Source: Clostridiales bacterium (GTDB lineage Bacteria > Bacillota > Clostridia > Lachnospirales > Lachnospiraceae). From it: a stretch of 64,000 nucleotides of DNA. The position numbers and the translations under genes are program-made. The notes below the pieces were generated by a model. It searched no databases, was not told where the DNA came from, and saw only the letters and a program-made list of their open reading frames with translations. Positions 1-8,812 of this stretch are shown in pieces. Numbering within the stretch: position 1 is the stretch's first letter; each line of letters starts with the position of its first letter. The DNA is taken from assembly GCA_023663185.1 (NCBI GenBank), contig JAMPHY010000005.1, positions 124,001 through 188,000 on the forward strand, in the 5' to 3' direction.

Positions 1-1235
1 TGGGGGGAACATTTGAACTATCACCCGAATTTTCTGAAAAAAATCCATATTTCAAAGTAATAAACGATGGTGAAGGTGGAATGACATTATATACGGAGCG
101 CCCTTTAACGCAGGAAATGATTGATTTAATCTTGAAAACGGACGGAATAAAAAGTTGTGATGCAGATACGCAAAGTAATGTTCAAGCAAACATCGAAATA
201 TTTGAAGGAAATGTTGCGTTAAAGGGCGAGATAAATGATTCCGTATATGCAAGGACTGTTTATTCAAGTGAAACCAATTCCTTTTTTACCTCGCAGAGAT
301 TGCAGTTGATTGAGGGGAGGCATATAACAAATGCCGAAAAGTATTCAGCCGTAATAAGTAAAGAATTAGCAGACAAAAACGGCTTGAAGATTGGAGACAG
401 TTTTTCCATAAAGGCAGATTTTGAAGTTAAAGTGAATATTATCGGATTTTATAAAATCCTTGCCCCCGACTCTGCATTTGAAAACATTGCCACCTACGAA
501 AAAATCGAAAATCAGATTTTTGTGGATTATTATACGCTGCAAAAGCTTTTTAAAGATACTCCCGTAGGCTTTTTGTCAGCAAAATTTTCGGTTGATGATC
601 CTGCAGACCTTGAAAAAATTACCAAAGAAGTAAAGGAAAATTCTGAAATTGATTGGCAGGCGTTTACGCTTACGACCGATAATAAAGAGTATCAACAAGC
701 TGCTGCACCGCTTGAAAAGCTACAATTTTTGGTTACATCAATTATTTTGGTCATTGCATTGGTCAGTGGAATAATTCTTGCTTTAATACTTACTATGTGG
801 GGAAGAAGCCGTGTCCATGAAACAGGAGTGCTGCTTTCTATTGGCATTTACAAAAGTAAAATTATCGGTCAATATTTGGTTGAGGTTTTGATGATTGCCA
901 TAATAGCTTTTGGAATATCATTTTTTACGAGTAATGCAGTTGCAAATCAACTGGCAAACGGACTTATTGAAAGTCCATCAAGTGAAGAAAATTCAAGCAC
1001 TGATAACAATGTGGTATGGAATATTAAAGACGATTATGGTCTTGATTTGGACGATGTTGATATCATAATAGCAGATGAAATCGAGGAAACCGAGAAAATC
1101 CATGTTTCAGTTGATATTTATGATATGTTTCGGCTATATTTGATTGGATTTGCAATAATCATGTTTTCGGTTCTTGTATCATCGGGTACGGTAATGCGTT
1201 TGAAGCCGAGAGAGATTCTATCAAAAATGAGTTAA
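1..1235 (+). CDS. ABC transporter permease, FtsX/MacB-like (5' end outside window)
   Basis: The reading frame is open from base 3, so the first ATG at 81 is internal and the true start lies upstream. About 410 residues are visible. They comprise a long extracytoplasmic MacB-type domain followed by three membrane segments: one beginning LVTSIILVIALVSGIILALI, one around VLMIAIIAFGISFF, and a last one near the C-terminus before LKPREILSKMS. That ending is typical of FtsX-like permeases. The ATPase gene starts 18 bp downstream, so the two should form one exporter, perhaps for a peptide, lipid or antimicrobial. The substrate cannot be read from the sequence. The membrane loop between the last two segments is unusually acidic (DLDDVDIIIADEIEETE). 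Confidence 0.9.
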   Translation, partial: GGTFELSPEFSEKNPYFKVINDGEGGMTLYTERPLTQEMIDLILKTDGIKSCDADTQSNVQANIEIFEGNVALKGEINDSVYARTVYSSETNSFFTSQRLQLIEGRHITNAEKYSAVISKELADKNGLKIGDSFSIKADFEVKVNIIGFYKILAPDSAFENIATYEKIENQIFVDYYTLQKLFKDTPVGFLSAKFSVDDPADLEKITKEVKENSEIDWQAFTLTTDNKEYQQAAAPLEKLQFLVTSIILVIALVSGIILALILTMWGRSRVHETGVLLSIGIYKSKIIGQYLVEVLMIAIIAFGISFFTSNAVANQLANGLIESPSSEENSSTDNNVVWNIKDDYGLDLDDVDIIIADEIEETEKIHVSVDIYDMFRLYLIGFAIIMFSVLVSSGTVMRLKPREILSKMS

Positions 1236-1253
1236 AGAAAGGAGTTTTCACTA

Positions 1254-1883
1254 GTGTCTGTATTTGAAATTAAAGATGTATCTTACTCTTATGACAGAAG
1301 TAAAAAGATATTGACAGCGATAAATGCTGTATTTGAAACGGGAAAGATGTATGCCATACTTGGAGAATCCGGCTCTGGAAAGACTACTTTGTTATCATTG
1401 CTTGGTGGGCTTGATGTTACGCAAAAAGGTGAAATTTTATTTGATGGTGAGAGTATTTTAGAGCATAAACTTGAATATCATAGACGCCATCGAGTCTCGC
1501 TTATATTCCAAAATTATAATCTCATTGATTATATGACACCTGTTGAAAATGTAAGATTGACAGCAAAACAGGATGTTATGCCGATGTTAAAAAGGCTTGG
1601 TCTGACCGAAGATGAAACAAAACGGAATGTGCTGAAACTTTCTGGTGGACAGCAACAGCGTGTAGCAATAGCGCGAACACTTGTGGCAGATGCCCCGATT
1701 ATTCTGGCAGATGAGCCGACAGGAAATTTGGATGAAGATACTGCTGCTGAAATTACAGGTATTTTGAAAGATTGCGCCCACAGAATGAATAAATGCGTTA
1801 TTGTTGTTACTCACTCTAAGGAGCTGGCGGAGCAGGCAGATACAGTTTTTTGCTTGAAGAAAGGTAAATTGCTTCGAGTATGA
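1254..1883 (+). CDS. ABC transporter ATP-binding protein, LolD/MacB type
   Basis: This 209-residue nucleotide-binding subunit should energise the permease just upstream. Walker A (GESGSGKTT), Q-loop region ([18 protein letters not shown]), ABC signature ([13 protein letters not shown]), Walker B ([12 protein letters not shown]) and the H-loop (VVTHS) are all present. The length is normal for the LolD/MacB/FtsE class. The start is GTG at 1254 with AAAGGAG 8-14 bases upstream. The phrase [16 protein letters not shown] is characteristic of peptide- and lipoprotein-type exporters. The short gap to the permease implies one operon. There is no nearby two-component system specific to this pair in the window, so regulation is unknown. 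Confidence 0.95.
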   Translation: MSVFEIKDVSYSYDRSKKILTAINAVFETGKMYAILGESGSGKTTLLSLLGGLDVTQKGEILFDGESILEHKLEYHRRHRVSLIFQNYNLIDYMTPVENVRLTAKQDVMPMLKRLGLTEDETKRNVLKLSGGQQQRVAIARTLVADAPIILADEPTGNLDEDTAAEITGILKDCAHRMNKCVIVVTHSKELAEQADTVFCLKKGKLLRV

Positions 1884-1972
1884 AATTTATTGCATTTTTA
1901 TTACGATAGAGGAAAATGGAAAATCTCAAAAAATGATATTGAATAAAGAGAGAAAAACACATATGATAATAG

Positions 1973-2329
1973 TATATATATAATGAAAATCTAAAAGTAA
2001 ATTATGGGGAAAAGTTAAGAAAACAATTTAAAGAAGAACAACTTTTTACTAAGGCAGGAAATGGAGAAATCACTTCTGATGACTTTTTATCTATGTTATG
2101 TTATGAGAATCCACAATTTCATATGAAGAATTATATAGAAAATTATTTGATATTAGAAAAAATAGGGAAAAGTCCTTCGGAGTGTCTCTTTGTAGACAAT
2201 AGCGTAAAAAATCTTGAGGTTGCTGATGATTTAGGGATTCAGACAATTTTGTATAACAGAGACAATGTAGATTATGATGGAATCATAATAAATTCTTTTG
2301 TGGAATTAAGCGGCAAGTTAGATTTATAA
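1973..2329 (+). pseudogene. HAD-family hydrolase remnant
   Basis: The frame is open from just after a stop at 1970 to 2329. It reads as the edge of a HAD hydrolase cap domain (YGEKLRKQF, then NPQFHMKNYIENYL) joined directly to the C-terminal part with motif IV (SECLFVDNSVKNLEVADDLGIQ). The N-terminal DxDxT nucleophile motif and the middle of the core are missing, and there is no credible start before the ATG at 2093. An internal deletion plus loss of the 5' end explains this best, so the gene should be inactive. It sits between the ABC exporter and an acetyltransferase. The family call rests on recognition of the motif IV region. Confidence 0.65.
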
Positions 2330-2354
2330 ATTCTGATATTAGGAGAGCCAACAT

Positions 2355-2873
2355 ATGAGAATAAGACCATATATAGAGGATAAAGATTACGAATACATAG
2401 AAAAATGGATTGATGATGAAAAAGTCCATGCTTTGTGGTGCGCTAATCTTATTTCGTACCCTGTTACAAAGGAAAATCTTCATAATTTTTTAGGAAAAAG
2501 TGCGATGGAGTGGACGGACAGTGCATATGTGGCAACGGAAAGCAATGGAAAAGTAGTAGGCTTTTTCTGTTATTCCATCAATATTGATGATAATTCAGGC
2601 TTTCTCAAATTTGTTATAGTTGACAGTAAAAAAAGAGGTGCGGGCTACGGTAAAGAAATGCTTAACTTAGCCTTGCAATATGCTTTTAACATAACGGGTG
2701 TGGATTTAGTCCGAATAAATGTATTTGAAGATAACATTGCAGCAAAACAATGCTATACGAAAATTGGTTTTGTAGTGGAAAGCATAACCAAAGGTGATTT
2801 TCAATACAAAGACGAGTTATGGAACAGGTGCCATATGGTAATTGAAAAAAGCAGTTTTCTTATCAAAGTCTGA
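2355..2873 (+). CDS. GNAT-family N-acetyltransferase
   Basis: This 172-residue protein has the GNAT layout. The acetyl-CoA pyrophosphate loop is seen in KKRGAGYGKEMLNLALQYAF (about residues 95-115) and the C-terminal beta strand region in VFEDNIAAKQCYTKIGFV (about 125-145). It should transfer an acetyl group to an amine, but the substrate (antibiotic, amino acid or ribosomal protein) cannot be told. The start at 2355 has AGGAGAG seven bases upstream. It stands alone, separated from the following operon by about 160 bp that carry the regulatory box at 2919. Confidence 0.85.
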   Translation: MRIRPYIEDKDYEYIEKWIDDEKVHALWCANLISYPVTKENLHNFLGKSAMEWTDSAYVATESNGKVVGFFCYSINIDDNSGFLKFVIVDSKKRGAGYGKEMLNLALQYAFNITGVDLVRINVFEDNIAAKQCYTKIGFVVESITKGDFQYKDELWNRCHMVIEKSSFLIKV

Positions 2874-2918
2874 AATAAAATCCATTATACATCAATTTCA
2901 TAAATTCTTCACATATAA

Positions 2919-2951
2919 TTTAAGTCTCGTTTAAGTTTCGCGTCCTATACT
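2919..2951 (+). promoter_or_regulatory. CiaR-type direct repeat plus -10 box for the VTC operon
   Basis: TTTAAG at 2919-2924 and again at 2930-2935 are separated by exactly five bases, followed ten bases later by TATACT (2946-2951). TTTAAG-N5-TTTAAG is the known box of the streptococcal regulator CiaR, where it replaces the -35 element. The operon encodes an OmpR-family regulator whose C-terminus resembles CiaR (WGFESN...VV..YISYLRKKL). Autoregulation is therefore a reasonable inference. Confidence 0.6.
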
Positions 2952-3036
2952 CTTCTCAAATAAAACGGAGCTATGTAGGCAGCGTTAATGCCTTACATAA
3001 ATAAATTCACAGACTGAATAAGAACGGAGGAAAACC

Positions 3037-3780
3037 ATGACATATCAGGCAGTATTTGAACGATACGAGATAAAGTACATTATTACAAGACAGCAGAAAG
3101 AGGCGGTGCTTGAAGCTATGGCGCCGCATATGCGGCTGGATAATTTCGGGCATACCGTAATCAGAAACATATATTTTGACACGGATAATTACCGGCTGGT
3201 GCGCAATTCTATAGAAAAGCCGATTTATAAAGAAAAGCTTCGTATCAGAAGCTATAAGCGCGTGGGACCGCAGGGAGAGGTGTTCATAGAGATTAAGAAA
3301 AAGTTTGACGACGTGGTATATAAGCGCCGTGAAGAACTTACATACGAAGAAGCGTCCAAGTGGCTTACAGAGGGGCGCTTCCCTAAAAAAACCCAGATAG
3401 GCGCGGAAATAGATTATTTCTTTGAATTTTACAGTACGTTATTGCCAAGAGTATTCTTATCATATGAGCGGGACGCTTTTTATTCTTTAGATAGAAGCGA
3501 TTTCAGAATAACATTTGACGAGAATGTTCTAGCAAGGAATGACGAGCTTTCTCTTGCCGCTGATATCGGGGGAGATAAGCTTGTAGATGATGACAAGGTG
3601 CTTATGGAAATAAAAACATCCGATTCGATACCGCTTTGGCTGGCGCAGACGCTTGCCAAGGAAAAAATATATAAGACGTCGTTTTCCAAATACGGCACCG
3701 CATATGAGAAAATTATAGCGCAAGACAAGAGCAGAAAGGAATTTAGAAATGTTAAAGAATATTTTCAGAGGGCTGTTTGA
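3037..3780 (+). CDS. VTC-domain polyphosphate polymerase
   Basis: This 247-residue protein is a VTC domain of the type that forms the catalytic tunnel of yeast Vtc4. Visible hallmarks are the opening FERYEIKYIIT, the basic strand EKLRIRSYKR, EVFIEIKKK, YKRRE, and the C-terminal VLMEIKTSD and FSKYGTAY. The Arg/Lys-rich beta strands bind polyphosphate and ATP, and the Glu residues hold metal. In bacteria such proteins usually sit next to a DUF4956 membrane protein, as here, where the two genes overlap by 32 bp. The start at 3037 has GGAGG seven bases upstream. Polyphosphate synthesis is known for the eukaryotic family; for this bacterial branch the product is inferred. Confidence 0.85.
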   Translation: MTYQAVFERYEIKYIITRQQKEAVLEAMAPHMRLDNFGHTVIRNIYFDTDNYRLVRNSIEKPIYKEKLRIRSYKRVGPQGEVFIEIKKKFDDVVYKRREELTYEEASKWLTEGRFPKKTQIGAEIDYFFEFYSTLLPRVFLSYERDAFYSLDRSDFRITFDENVLARNDELSLAADIGGDKLVDDDKVLMEIKTSDSIPLWLAQTLAKEKIYKTSFSKYGTAYEKIIAQDKSRKEFRNVKEYFQRAV

Positions 3781-4444
3781 TACAGGCAGCATGGAAGTTA
3801 TATCTGTATCTGAATTTATGATTTGTATTATTGCTTCACTTGTTATAGGATTTATAATAGCAGTTATGTATATGTATAAGTCTACATATTCCAAAAGTTT
3901 TATCGTTACGCTTGCCACGCTGCCTGCGGTAGTGTGCGTGGTAATCATGATGGTGAACGGCAATATAGGCGCGGGCGTTGCGGTTGCAGGGGCTTTCAGC
4001 CTGGTGCGGTTTCGTTCTGTTCCCGGTACGGCGAAAGAAATCGGAGTCATTTTCTTAGCGATGGGGGCGGGGCTTATTGCAGGCATGGGGTATATAGCGT
4101 ATGCGCTCCTTTTTGCAGTAGCTATCGGGCTTATCAATATGGTATATTCGCATATCGGATTTGGGGAAAAGCATTATGCCGACTTGGATAAGACCATGCA
4201 CATTACGATTCCAGAAGACTTGGATTATTATGATGTATTTGACGATATATTTGCCAAGTATACGAACAAGTGTGAGCTTATTAATGTGAAAAGCACTAAT
4301 ATGGGGAGCCTTTTCAAGCTTACTTATAATATCTCGTTTAAAGAAAAAAATACGGAAAAAGCGTTTATTGACGAGGTGCGCTGTAGGAATGGCAATTTGG
4401 AGATAATATTGTCCAATCGGGATAATTATGCGGTGGAGCTTTAA
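3749..4444 (+). CDS. DUF4956 membrane protein
   Basis: This 231-residue protein has an N-terminal membrane domain with about four hydrophobic segments (residues about 20-45, 50-72, 75-90 and 98-130) and a soluble C-terminal half. The signature GAGVAVAGAFSLVRFRSVPGTAKEIG, a small-residue loop with paired arginines, is typical of DUF4956. The family nearly always accompanies VTC-domain polymerases and is thought to form the membrane partner. The start overlaps the VTC gene by 32 bp, with AAAGGA upstream, so translation is probably coupled. A long palindromic repeat follows before the next operon gene. The biochemical role is not established. Confidence 0.85.
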   Translation: MLKNIFRGLFDTGSMEVISVSEFMICIIASLVIGFIIAVMYMYKSTYSKSFIVTLATLPAVVCVVIMMVNGNIGAGVAVAGAFSLVRFRSVPGTAKEIGVIFLAMGAGLIAGMGYIAYALLFAVAIGLINMVYSHIGFGEKHYADLDKTMHITIPEDLDYYDVFDDIFAKYTNKCELINVKSTNMGSLFKLTYNISFKEKNTEKAFIDEVRCRNGNLEIILSNRDNYAVEL

Positions 4445-4456
4445 TGATGGCTGAAT

Positions 4457-4676
4457 GCTGCATGAACTCATATGATTCCCCTTGAGGTACGCTTTCGCTC
4501 CTTGTAAAATCGCAGCGGTACTAAGTTCAAAAGTCACTTCGCGTCTTTTTCACTAAAGTACAAGACCACTTGCAGTGGTCTGCGTTTTACAAGGACCTCA
4601 AGAGGGTGCTATGCGCCAGTGGCGCATGTTTAGCACCGACCGGAACGGAGTGTAGAAGCATATGAGTTCATGCAGC
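4457..4676 (+). repeat. Intergenic palindromic repeat, family copy 1
   Basis: This is a 220-bp element whose ends are inverted repeats (GCTGCATGAACTCATATG against its complement at 4658-4676). Inside lie further nested stems and the family core GCGGTACTAAG near 4513. This copy carries an extra insert in the right arm with its own hairpin (GGTGCT at 4598 pairing with AGCACC at 4632). It lies inside the VTC operon between the DUF4956 and lipoprotein genes. Related copies are at 29026, 40726 (reversed) and 50022. No protein is encoded. Confidence 0.8.
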
Positions 4677-4735
4677 CCAAAGATTGTGAATAAGTAATAC
4701 TTAAATAAGTAGGAAATGAAGGAAGGGGAATAGAA

Positions 4736-6622
4736 GTGAAAAAATTTATATACTTTGTAAAGATTTTGTCACTTGCAATAGCAATATGTCTGTTTGCAAC
4801 GTCGTGTGGAAGTAATGCAGAAACAGTTTCGCAGGAAGTAAACTCGCAGGGGGCTGACTCGCAAGGAACTAACTCACAGAAAGAGGATTCGCAAGGAACA
4901 GATTCACAAAGTCTAAATGCGTCGGAGCTTTTTTCCAACCGTGATTTGTCATGGGAGTATGACGAATCGGAATGCGAAAAAGTAGAACTTGCCGACAATA
5001 ATTCTACATCTAACTCAAAGGGAGTAGAGATAGACGGCAATGTTGTTACGATAACAAAGGAAGGAATTTATATATTGAGCGGAACCCTTAGCGACGGCAT
5101 GATAATAGTCGATACGGATAAGACGCAGAAGATCCAGCTTGTGTTGAATGGAGTAAACATTAACAGCGCCGACTCAGCAGCGATATATGTAAAAAAGGCG
5201 GACAAAGTATTTATCACTCTGGCTGACGGCAGCGAAAATATACTCTCGAATGGCGGAAGTTTTACGGCGATAGACGATAATAATATTGATGCGGTCATTT
5301 TCTCTAAAGACGACCTTACTCTAAACGGCAAGGGAAGTTATAATATAGTTCTGAGCGCGGATAATAGTTTTTCCAAAGACGACATTACCATAGAGGGCAC
5401 GGGAAGCCTTACTATATCCTCGCCGGCGGGACATGGTATTGTGTCAAAAGACGAACTTGTAATAACAGGCGGGGCGTATTATATCAGCGCATTATCGCAT
5501 GGGCTTTCGGGTAAAGACATCGTGGCGATAGCAGATGGATATTTTGAAATAGATGCGGGGGAAGACGCCATACATTCTGTAAATAACGACGACTATTCTG
5601 TGGGAAATATATATATTGGCGACGGAGTATATGACCTAAGGGCAAAAAGCGATGGAATAAGCGCCATAAATGAGGTATGTATCGAAGGCGGCAGCATTAT
5701 TATAGCTGATTCGTATGAAGGTATCGAAGGCAGAATTATAAATATAAGCGACGGCGTTATAAGCCTTAATGCGTCAGACGACGGAATAAACGCTACCGAC
5801 AAGCGTGAAAATGCGGACGATAATGCAGACAAAATGCAGGGCGGTATGATGGGAGACGTGCAGAGCGACGCCAGCATAAATATATCAGGCGGCGTTACCA
5901 TGATTAACGCCGAGGGCGACGGTCTTGATTCCAACGGATATATTACAGTGACAGGCGGCGAAGTTTATGTGGCGGGTTCATCAGGCGGTCAGGACGGCGC
6001 GCTTGATTATGGCATAGACGCCAGCATAAGCGGCGGCATTGTTGTAGCCGCAGGACAGAGCAATATGGCGCAGAATTTTGGCAATAATTCGGCTCAGGGT
6101 TCAATACTTGTCAATACAAATACTCAGAACGCGGCAGGCAGCGATATTGTTCTGCTTGACAAAGACGGAAATACGCTTGTGGAATGGACGATAGGGAAAA
6201 GCTATAATTCTGTGGTGGTAAGCTGTAAGGAGATAGCTGATAAAGAGTCATATACGCTTATGACGGGCGATACGGCGACTGAGGTTACGATGGACGGTCT
6301 GATTTATGGCGGCGGGTTCGGAACTCCCGGTGGAATGGGTGGTCGCGGAGGCTTTGGCGGTCACGGCGGAATGGGCGGCTTTAATGGCGGTGAACGTCCG
6401 GAAGGATTTAGAGAATTTGACGGAAGCGAACTGCCGGAGGATTTTAGAGAATTTGACGGAGGCGAACCACCGGAGGACTTTAGAGAATTTGACGGAAGCG
6501 AACCGCCGGAGGACTTTAGAGAATTTGACGGAAGCGAACCGCCGGAGGACTTTAAAAGATTTGGCGAAGGCGAGCTGCCGGAAGGATTTGGACATTTTCC
6601 TCAAACTGAGAGTACAGAGTAG
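4736..6622 (+). CDS. Secreted lipoprotein with DUF4353-type beta-helix (carbohydrate-binding-like)
   Basis: This 628-residue surface lipoprotein starts with GTG at 4736 behind GAAGGGG. The signal peptide ends in a lipobox (FATSC, Cys24). A Ser/Gln-rich linker follows (repeated DSQGT/NSQ), then a long region of repeated Gly-Asp turns and short strands (residues about 70-430) that fits the right-handed beta-helix annotated as carbohydrate-binding DUF4353. A Gly/Phe-rich stretch (about 525-555) and four 12-residue acidic repeats ending in PEDF close the protein. It lies between the DUF4956 gene and the two-component system, 15 bp before the regulator, and is probably displayed on the cell surface as part of this module. 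Ligand and role are unknown. The acidic tail could bind cations. Confidence 0.8.
   Translation: MKKFIYFVKILSLAIAICLFATSCGSNAETVSQEVNSQGADSQGTNSQKEDSQGTDSQSLNASELFSNRDLSWEYDESECEKVELADNNSTSNSKGVEIDGNVVTITKEGIYILSGTLSDGMIIVDTDKTQKIQLVLNGVNINSADSAAIYVKKADKVFITLADGSENILSNGGSFTAIDDNNIDAVIFSKDDLTLNGKGSYNIVLSADNSFSKDDITIEGTGSLTISSPAGHGIVSKDELVITGGAYYISALSHGLSGKDIVAIADGYFEIDAGEDAIHSVNNDDYSVGNIYIGDGVYDLRAKSDGISAINEVCIEGGSIIIADSYEGIEGRIINISDGVISLNASDDGINATDKRENADDNADKMQGGMMGDVQSDASINISGGVTMINAEGDGLDSNGYITVTGGEVYVAGSSGGQDGALDYGIDASISGGIVVAAGQSNMAQNFGNNSAQGSILVNTNTQNAAGSDIVLLDKDGNTLVEWTIGKSYNSVVVSCKEIADKESYTLMTGDTATEVTMDGLIYGGGFGTPGGMGGRGGFGGHGGMGGFNGGERPEGFREFDGSELPEDFREFDGGEPPEDFREFDGSEPPEDFREFDGSEPPEDFKRFGEGELPEGFGHFPQTESTE
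6413..6556 (+). repeat. Four tandem 36-bp coding repeats
   Basis: Four consecutive 36-bp units, each starting GAATTTGACGGA, encode the acidic 12-residue repeat of the lipoprotein tail. Units 2-4 differ by only one or a few bases. The unit is a multiple of three, so slippage would change tail length without a frameshift. Confidence 0.9.
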
Positions 6623-6637
6623 AATGGAGGATTTAAT

Positions 6638-7327
6638 ATGAGACTGCTGCTTGCAGAAGACGAGGCATCGTTGTCCAAAGCGATTGTGACAATATTAAAA
6701 AAGAATAACTATACTGTCGATGCAGCGTTTGATGGCGTGGAAGCATTGGAGTATTTGGAAACGAATGAGTATGACGGAGTCATTTTAGACGTAATGATGC
6801 CCAGACTTGACGGAATCAGCGTACTTAAGCAGATACGAAAGTCGGGAAACAGTGTTCCCATAATGATGCTTACGGCAAAAGCAGAGGTTGACGATAAAGT
6901 AGAAGGGCTTGACGGCGGAGCGAATGATTATCTGACTAAACCGTTTGCGGTAAAAGAGCTTTTGGCGCGTATACGCGCTATGACAAGGAGCGGTTTAAAG
7001 ACGATGCAGCCGGATTCAAAATTACGCTTCGGCAATATCACACTTGACTGCGTAGCCTTTGAATTATCTTCACCGTATGGGAATTTCACGCTTGCGAATA
7101 AAGAATTTCAGATGTTAGAAATGCTTATGAGAAATCCGGAGCAAATAATTTCGGCGGAACAGTTTATGGACAAAATATGGGGCTTTGAGTCAAATGCTGA
7201 AAGCAATGTGGTGTGGACATATATATCATATCTGCGTAAAAAACTTGAAGCGTTAAAAGCTGACGTAAGGATAAAGGCACGGCGCAACGTCGGTTATTCA
7301 CTTGAGAACTTAGATAGTGTCAAGTGA
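6638..7327 (+). CDS. OmpR-family response regulator, CiaR-like
   Basis: This 229-residue regulator has a receiver domain (acidic pair E7-D8, phospho-acceptor D51 in VILDVMMP, switch Thr in MLTAK, Lys in YLTKPF) and a C-terminal winged helix (about 130-225). The winged-helix segment WGFESN...NVVWTYISYLRKKL closely recalls CiaR. It starts at 6638 behind GGAGG, 15 bp after the lipoprotein gene, and is followed by its kinase. The operon promoter carries a perfect TTTAAG-N5-TTTAAG box, so this regulator probably controls its own operon. Confidence 0.92.
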   Translation: MRLLLAEDEASLSKAIVTILKKNNYTVDAAFDGVEALEYLETNEYDGVILDVMMPRLDGISVLKQIRKSGNSVPIMMLTAKAEVDDKVEGLDGGANDYLTKPFAVKELLARIRAMTRSGLKTMQPDSKLRFGNITLDCVAFELSSPYGNFTLANKEFQMLEMLMRNPEQIISAEQFMDKIWGFESNAESNVVWTYISYLRKKLEALKADVRIKARRNVGYSLENLDSVK

Positions 7328-7396
7328 ATTATGGAAAATTGAGCAAGTAAAAAAACACAGGCGAGAAATGCAAATATATTAGGTAAAGGAAATTAG

Positions 7397-8782
7397 ATGA
7401 TTAAAAAATTAAGAATAAAGTTTATAATTTTATCAACAATTTCTTTGTTATTATTGCTTGCTATTATCGTAATATCCGGCAGTCTCTTAAACTATAGGGA
7501 ACTGGTAGAGAATGCCGACATGGTTATTACGAAAATAGCGGGGAATGAAGTGTTGCCTAAACCTATGATGCCGCCCGAAAAAAAAGTTTTTCCGGAAGAC
7601 GAAGGACTTGAGCGAAATGACAGACTTGAATTGAGTGAAAGGAGTGGCGAAAATGAAAAGTCTGACTGGAATGAAGGACTTGAATGGAATGCTGAGGCGG
7701 ACTGGAATGACTGGCGTGAAGGCTTTATGGGCGCAAGGAAGCTGTCTCCGGAAATAATGTACGAGGCAAGATTTTTTACTGCAGTTGTCTCAGCAGATAA
7801 CGATATCCTATTCGTAAATACCGAAAATATAGCAATGATAGACGATGAAGCGGCGGAGGATTATGCAGAACTGGCGTTAAATGGCAGGGCTGACAGGGGA
7901 TTTATAGGGGATTTTCGATATATAAAGGTTCATAACGCAAATGACACGTGCGTCGTTTTTTTAGACTGCGGCAGAAATTTGAGTACCTTTAGAAATTCGG
8001 TTTTAATCAATTGTATTATTTCATTTATGGGCTTACTGTTCATTTCGGTAATTATTGTGATTTTTTCTAAAAAAATAGTTTCACCTGTGGCGGAAAGTTA
8101 CGAAAAGCAGAAACAATTCATCTCGGTTGCCGGACACGAGATAAAGACGCCTATCACCATTATAGATGCCGATGCTGAAATTCTTTCAATGGATATAGGC
8201 GATGATAACGAATGGCTTCAGGATATATGCAAGCAGACAAGGCGCATGAGTGCATTGACAGAAGATTTGTTACAGTTGTCGCGTATGGACGAAAACAGAC
8301 AGCAGTTCACAATGATAGATTTTCCCATCTCAGATGTGGTAAGCGAAACTGTACAATCATTCCAGACTCTTGCTAAGAGTAAAGGAAGACATATAGATAC
8401 TAAAATAACGCCCATGCTTTCATATAATGGCGACGAAGAGGGCATGAGACATGTGGTAGGCATTATTTTAGACAATGCGATTAAATATACGAAGGAGAAC
8501 GAAGATGGAAGCAGCGACGACATAATTTTAAAACTGGAAAAGAAAAACCACAATATAGTTTTGTGTGTAAGCAATCGTGCGCAGAAAGTAAGCGACGAGC
8601 AGCTAAGACAGTTTTTTGACCGCTTCTACAGGACTGAGCAGTCAAGGGATTCCGAGAAAGGCGGATATGGTCTGGGGCTTGCTATCGCCAAATCCATTGT
8701 GGAGGCGCATAAAGGAAAAATAACCGCGTCCATGCCAGATACGGAAACCATTCAGATAACGGTGGTGCTGCCTAATAGATAG
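7397..8782 (+). CDS. Membrane sensor histidine kinase, CiaH-like
   Basis: This 461-residue kinase has two membrane segments (about residues 10-32 and 200-222) that enclose an extracytoplasmic sensor of about 170 residues. The start of the sensor is strikingly acidic and Trp-rich (DWNEGLEWN, DWNDW). The DHp helix has the phospho-accepting His at about 247 (AGHEIKTP), followed by N box (IILDNAIKY), and G boxes (GYGLGLAIAK). It starts at 7397 with AAAGGA upstream, 69 bp after its regulator. The acidic sensor may read a cation or a cationic peptide, which would fit a surface lipoprotein with acidic repeats in the same operon; this is inference. Confidence 0.92.
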   Translation: MIKKLRIKFIILSTISLLLLLAIIVISGSLLNYRELVENADMVITKIAGNEVLPKPMMPPEKKVFPEDEGLERNDRLELSERSGENEKSDWNEGLEWNAEADWNDWREGFMGARKLSPEIMYEARFFTAVVSADNDILFVNTENIAMIDDEAAEDYAELALNGRADRGFIGDFRYIKVHNANDTCVVFLDCGRNLSTFRNSVLINCIISFMGLLFISVIIVIFSKKIVSPVAESYEKQKQFISVAGHEIKTPITIIDADAEILSMDIGDDNEWLQDICKQTRRMSALTEDLLQLSRMDENRQQFTMIDFPISDVVSETVQSFQTLAKSKGRHIDTKITPMLSYNGDEEGMRHVVGIILDNAIKYTKENEDGSSDDIILKLEKKNHNIVLCVSNRAQKVSDEQLRQFFDRFYRTEQSRDSEKGGYGLGLAIAKSIVEAHKGKITASMPDTETIQITVVLPNR

Positions 8783-8812
8783 TGGCGTAGATAATCTGCA
8801 ATAATTTATATT

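Noticed and set aside
6248-6604. Long minus-strand reading frame across the lipoprotein tail
   Set aside because: It is the antisense shadow of the 36-bp coding repeats, with no ribosome-binding site or family match.
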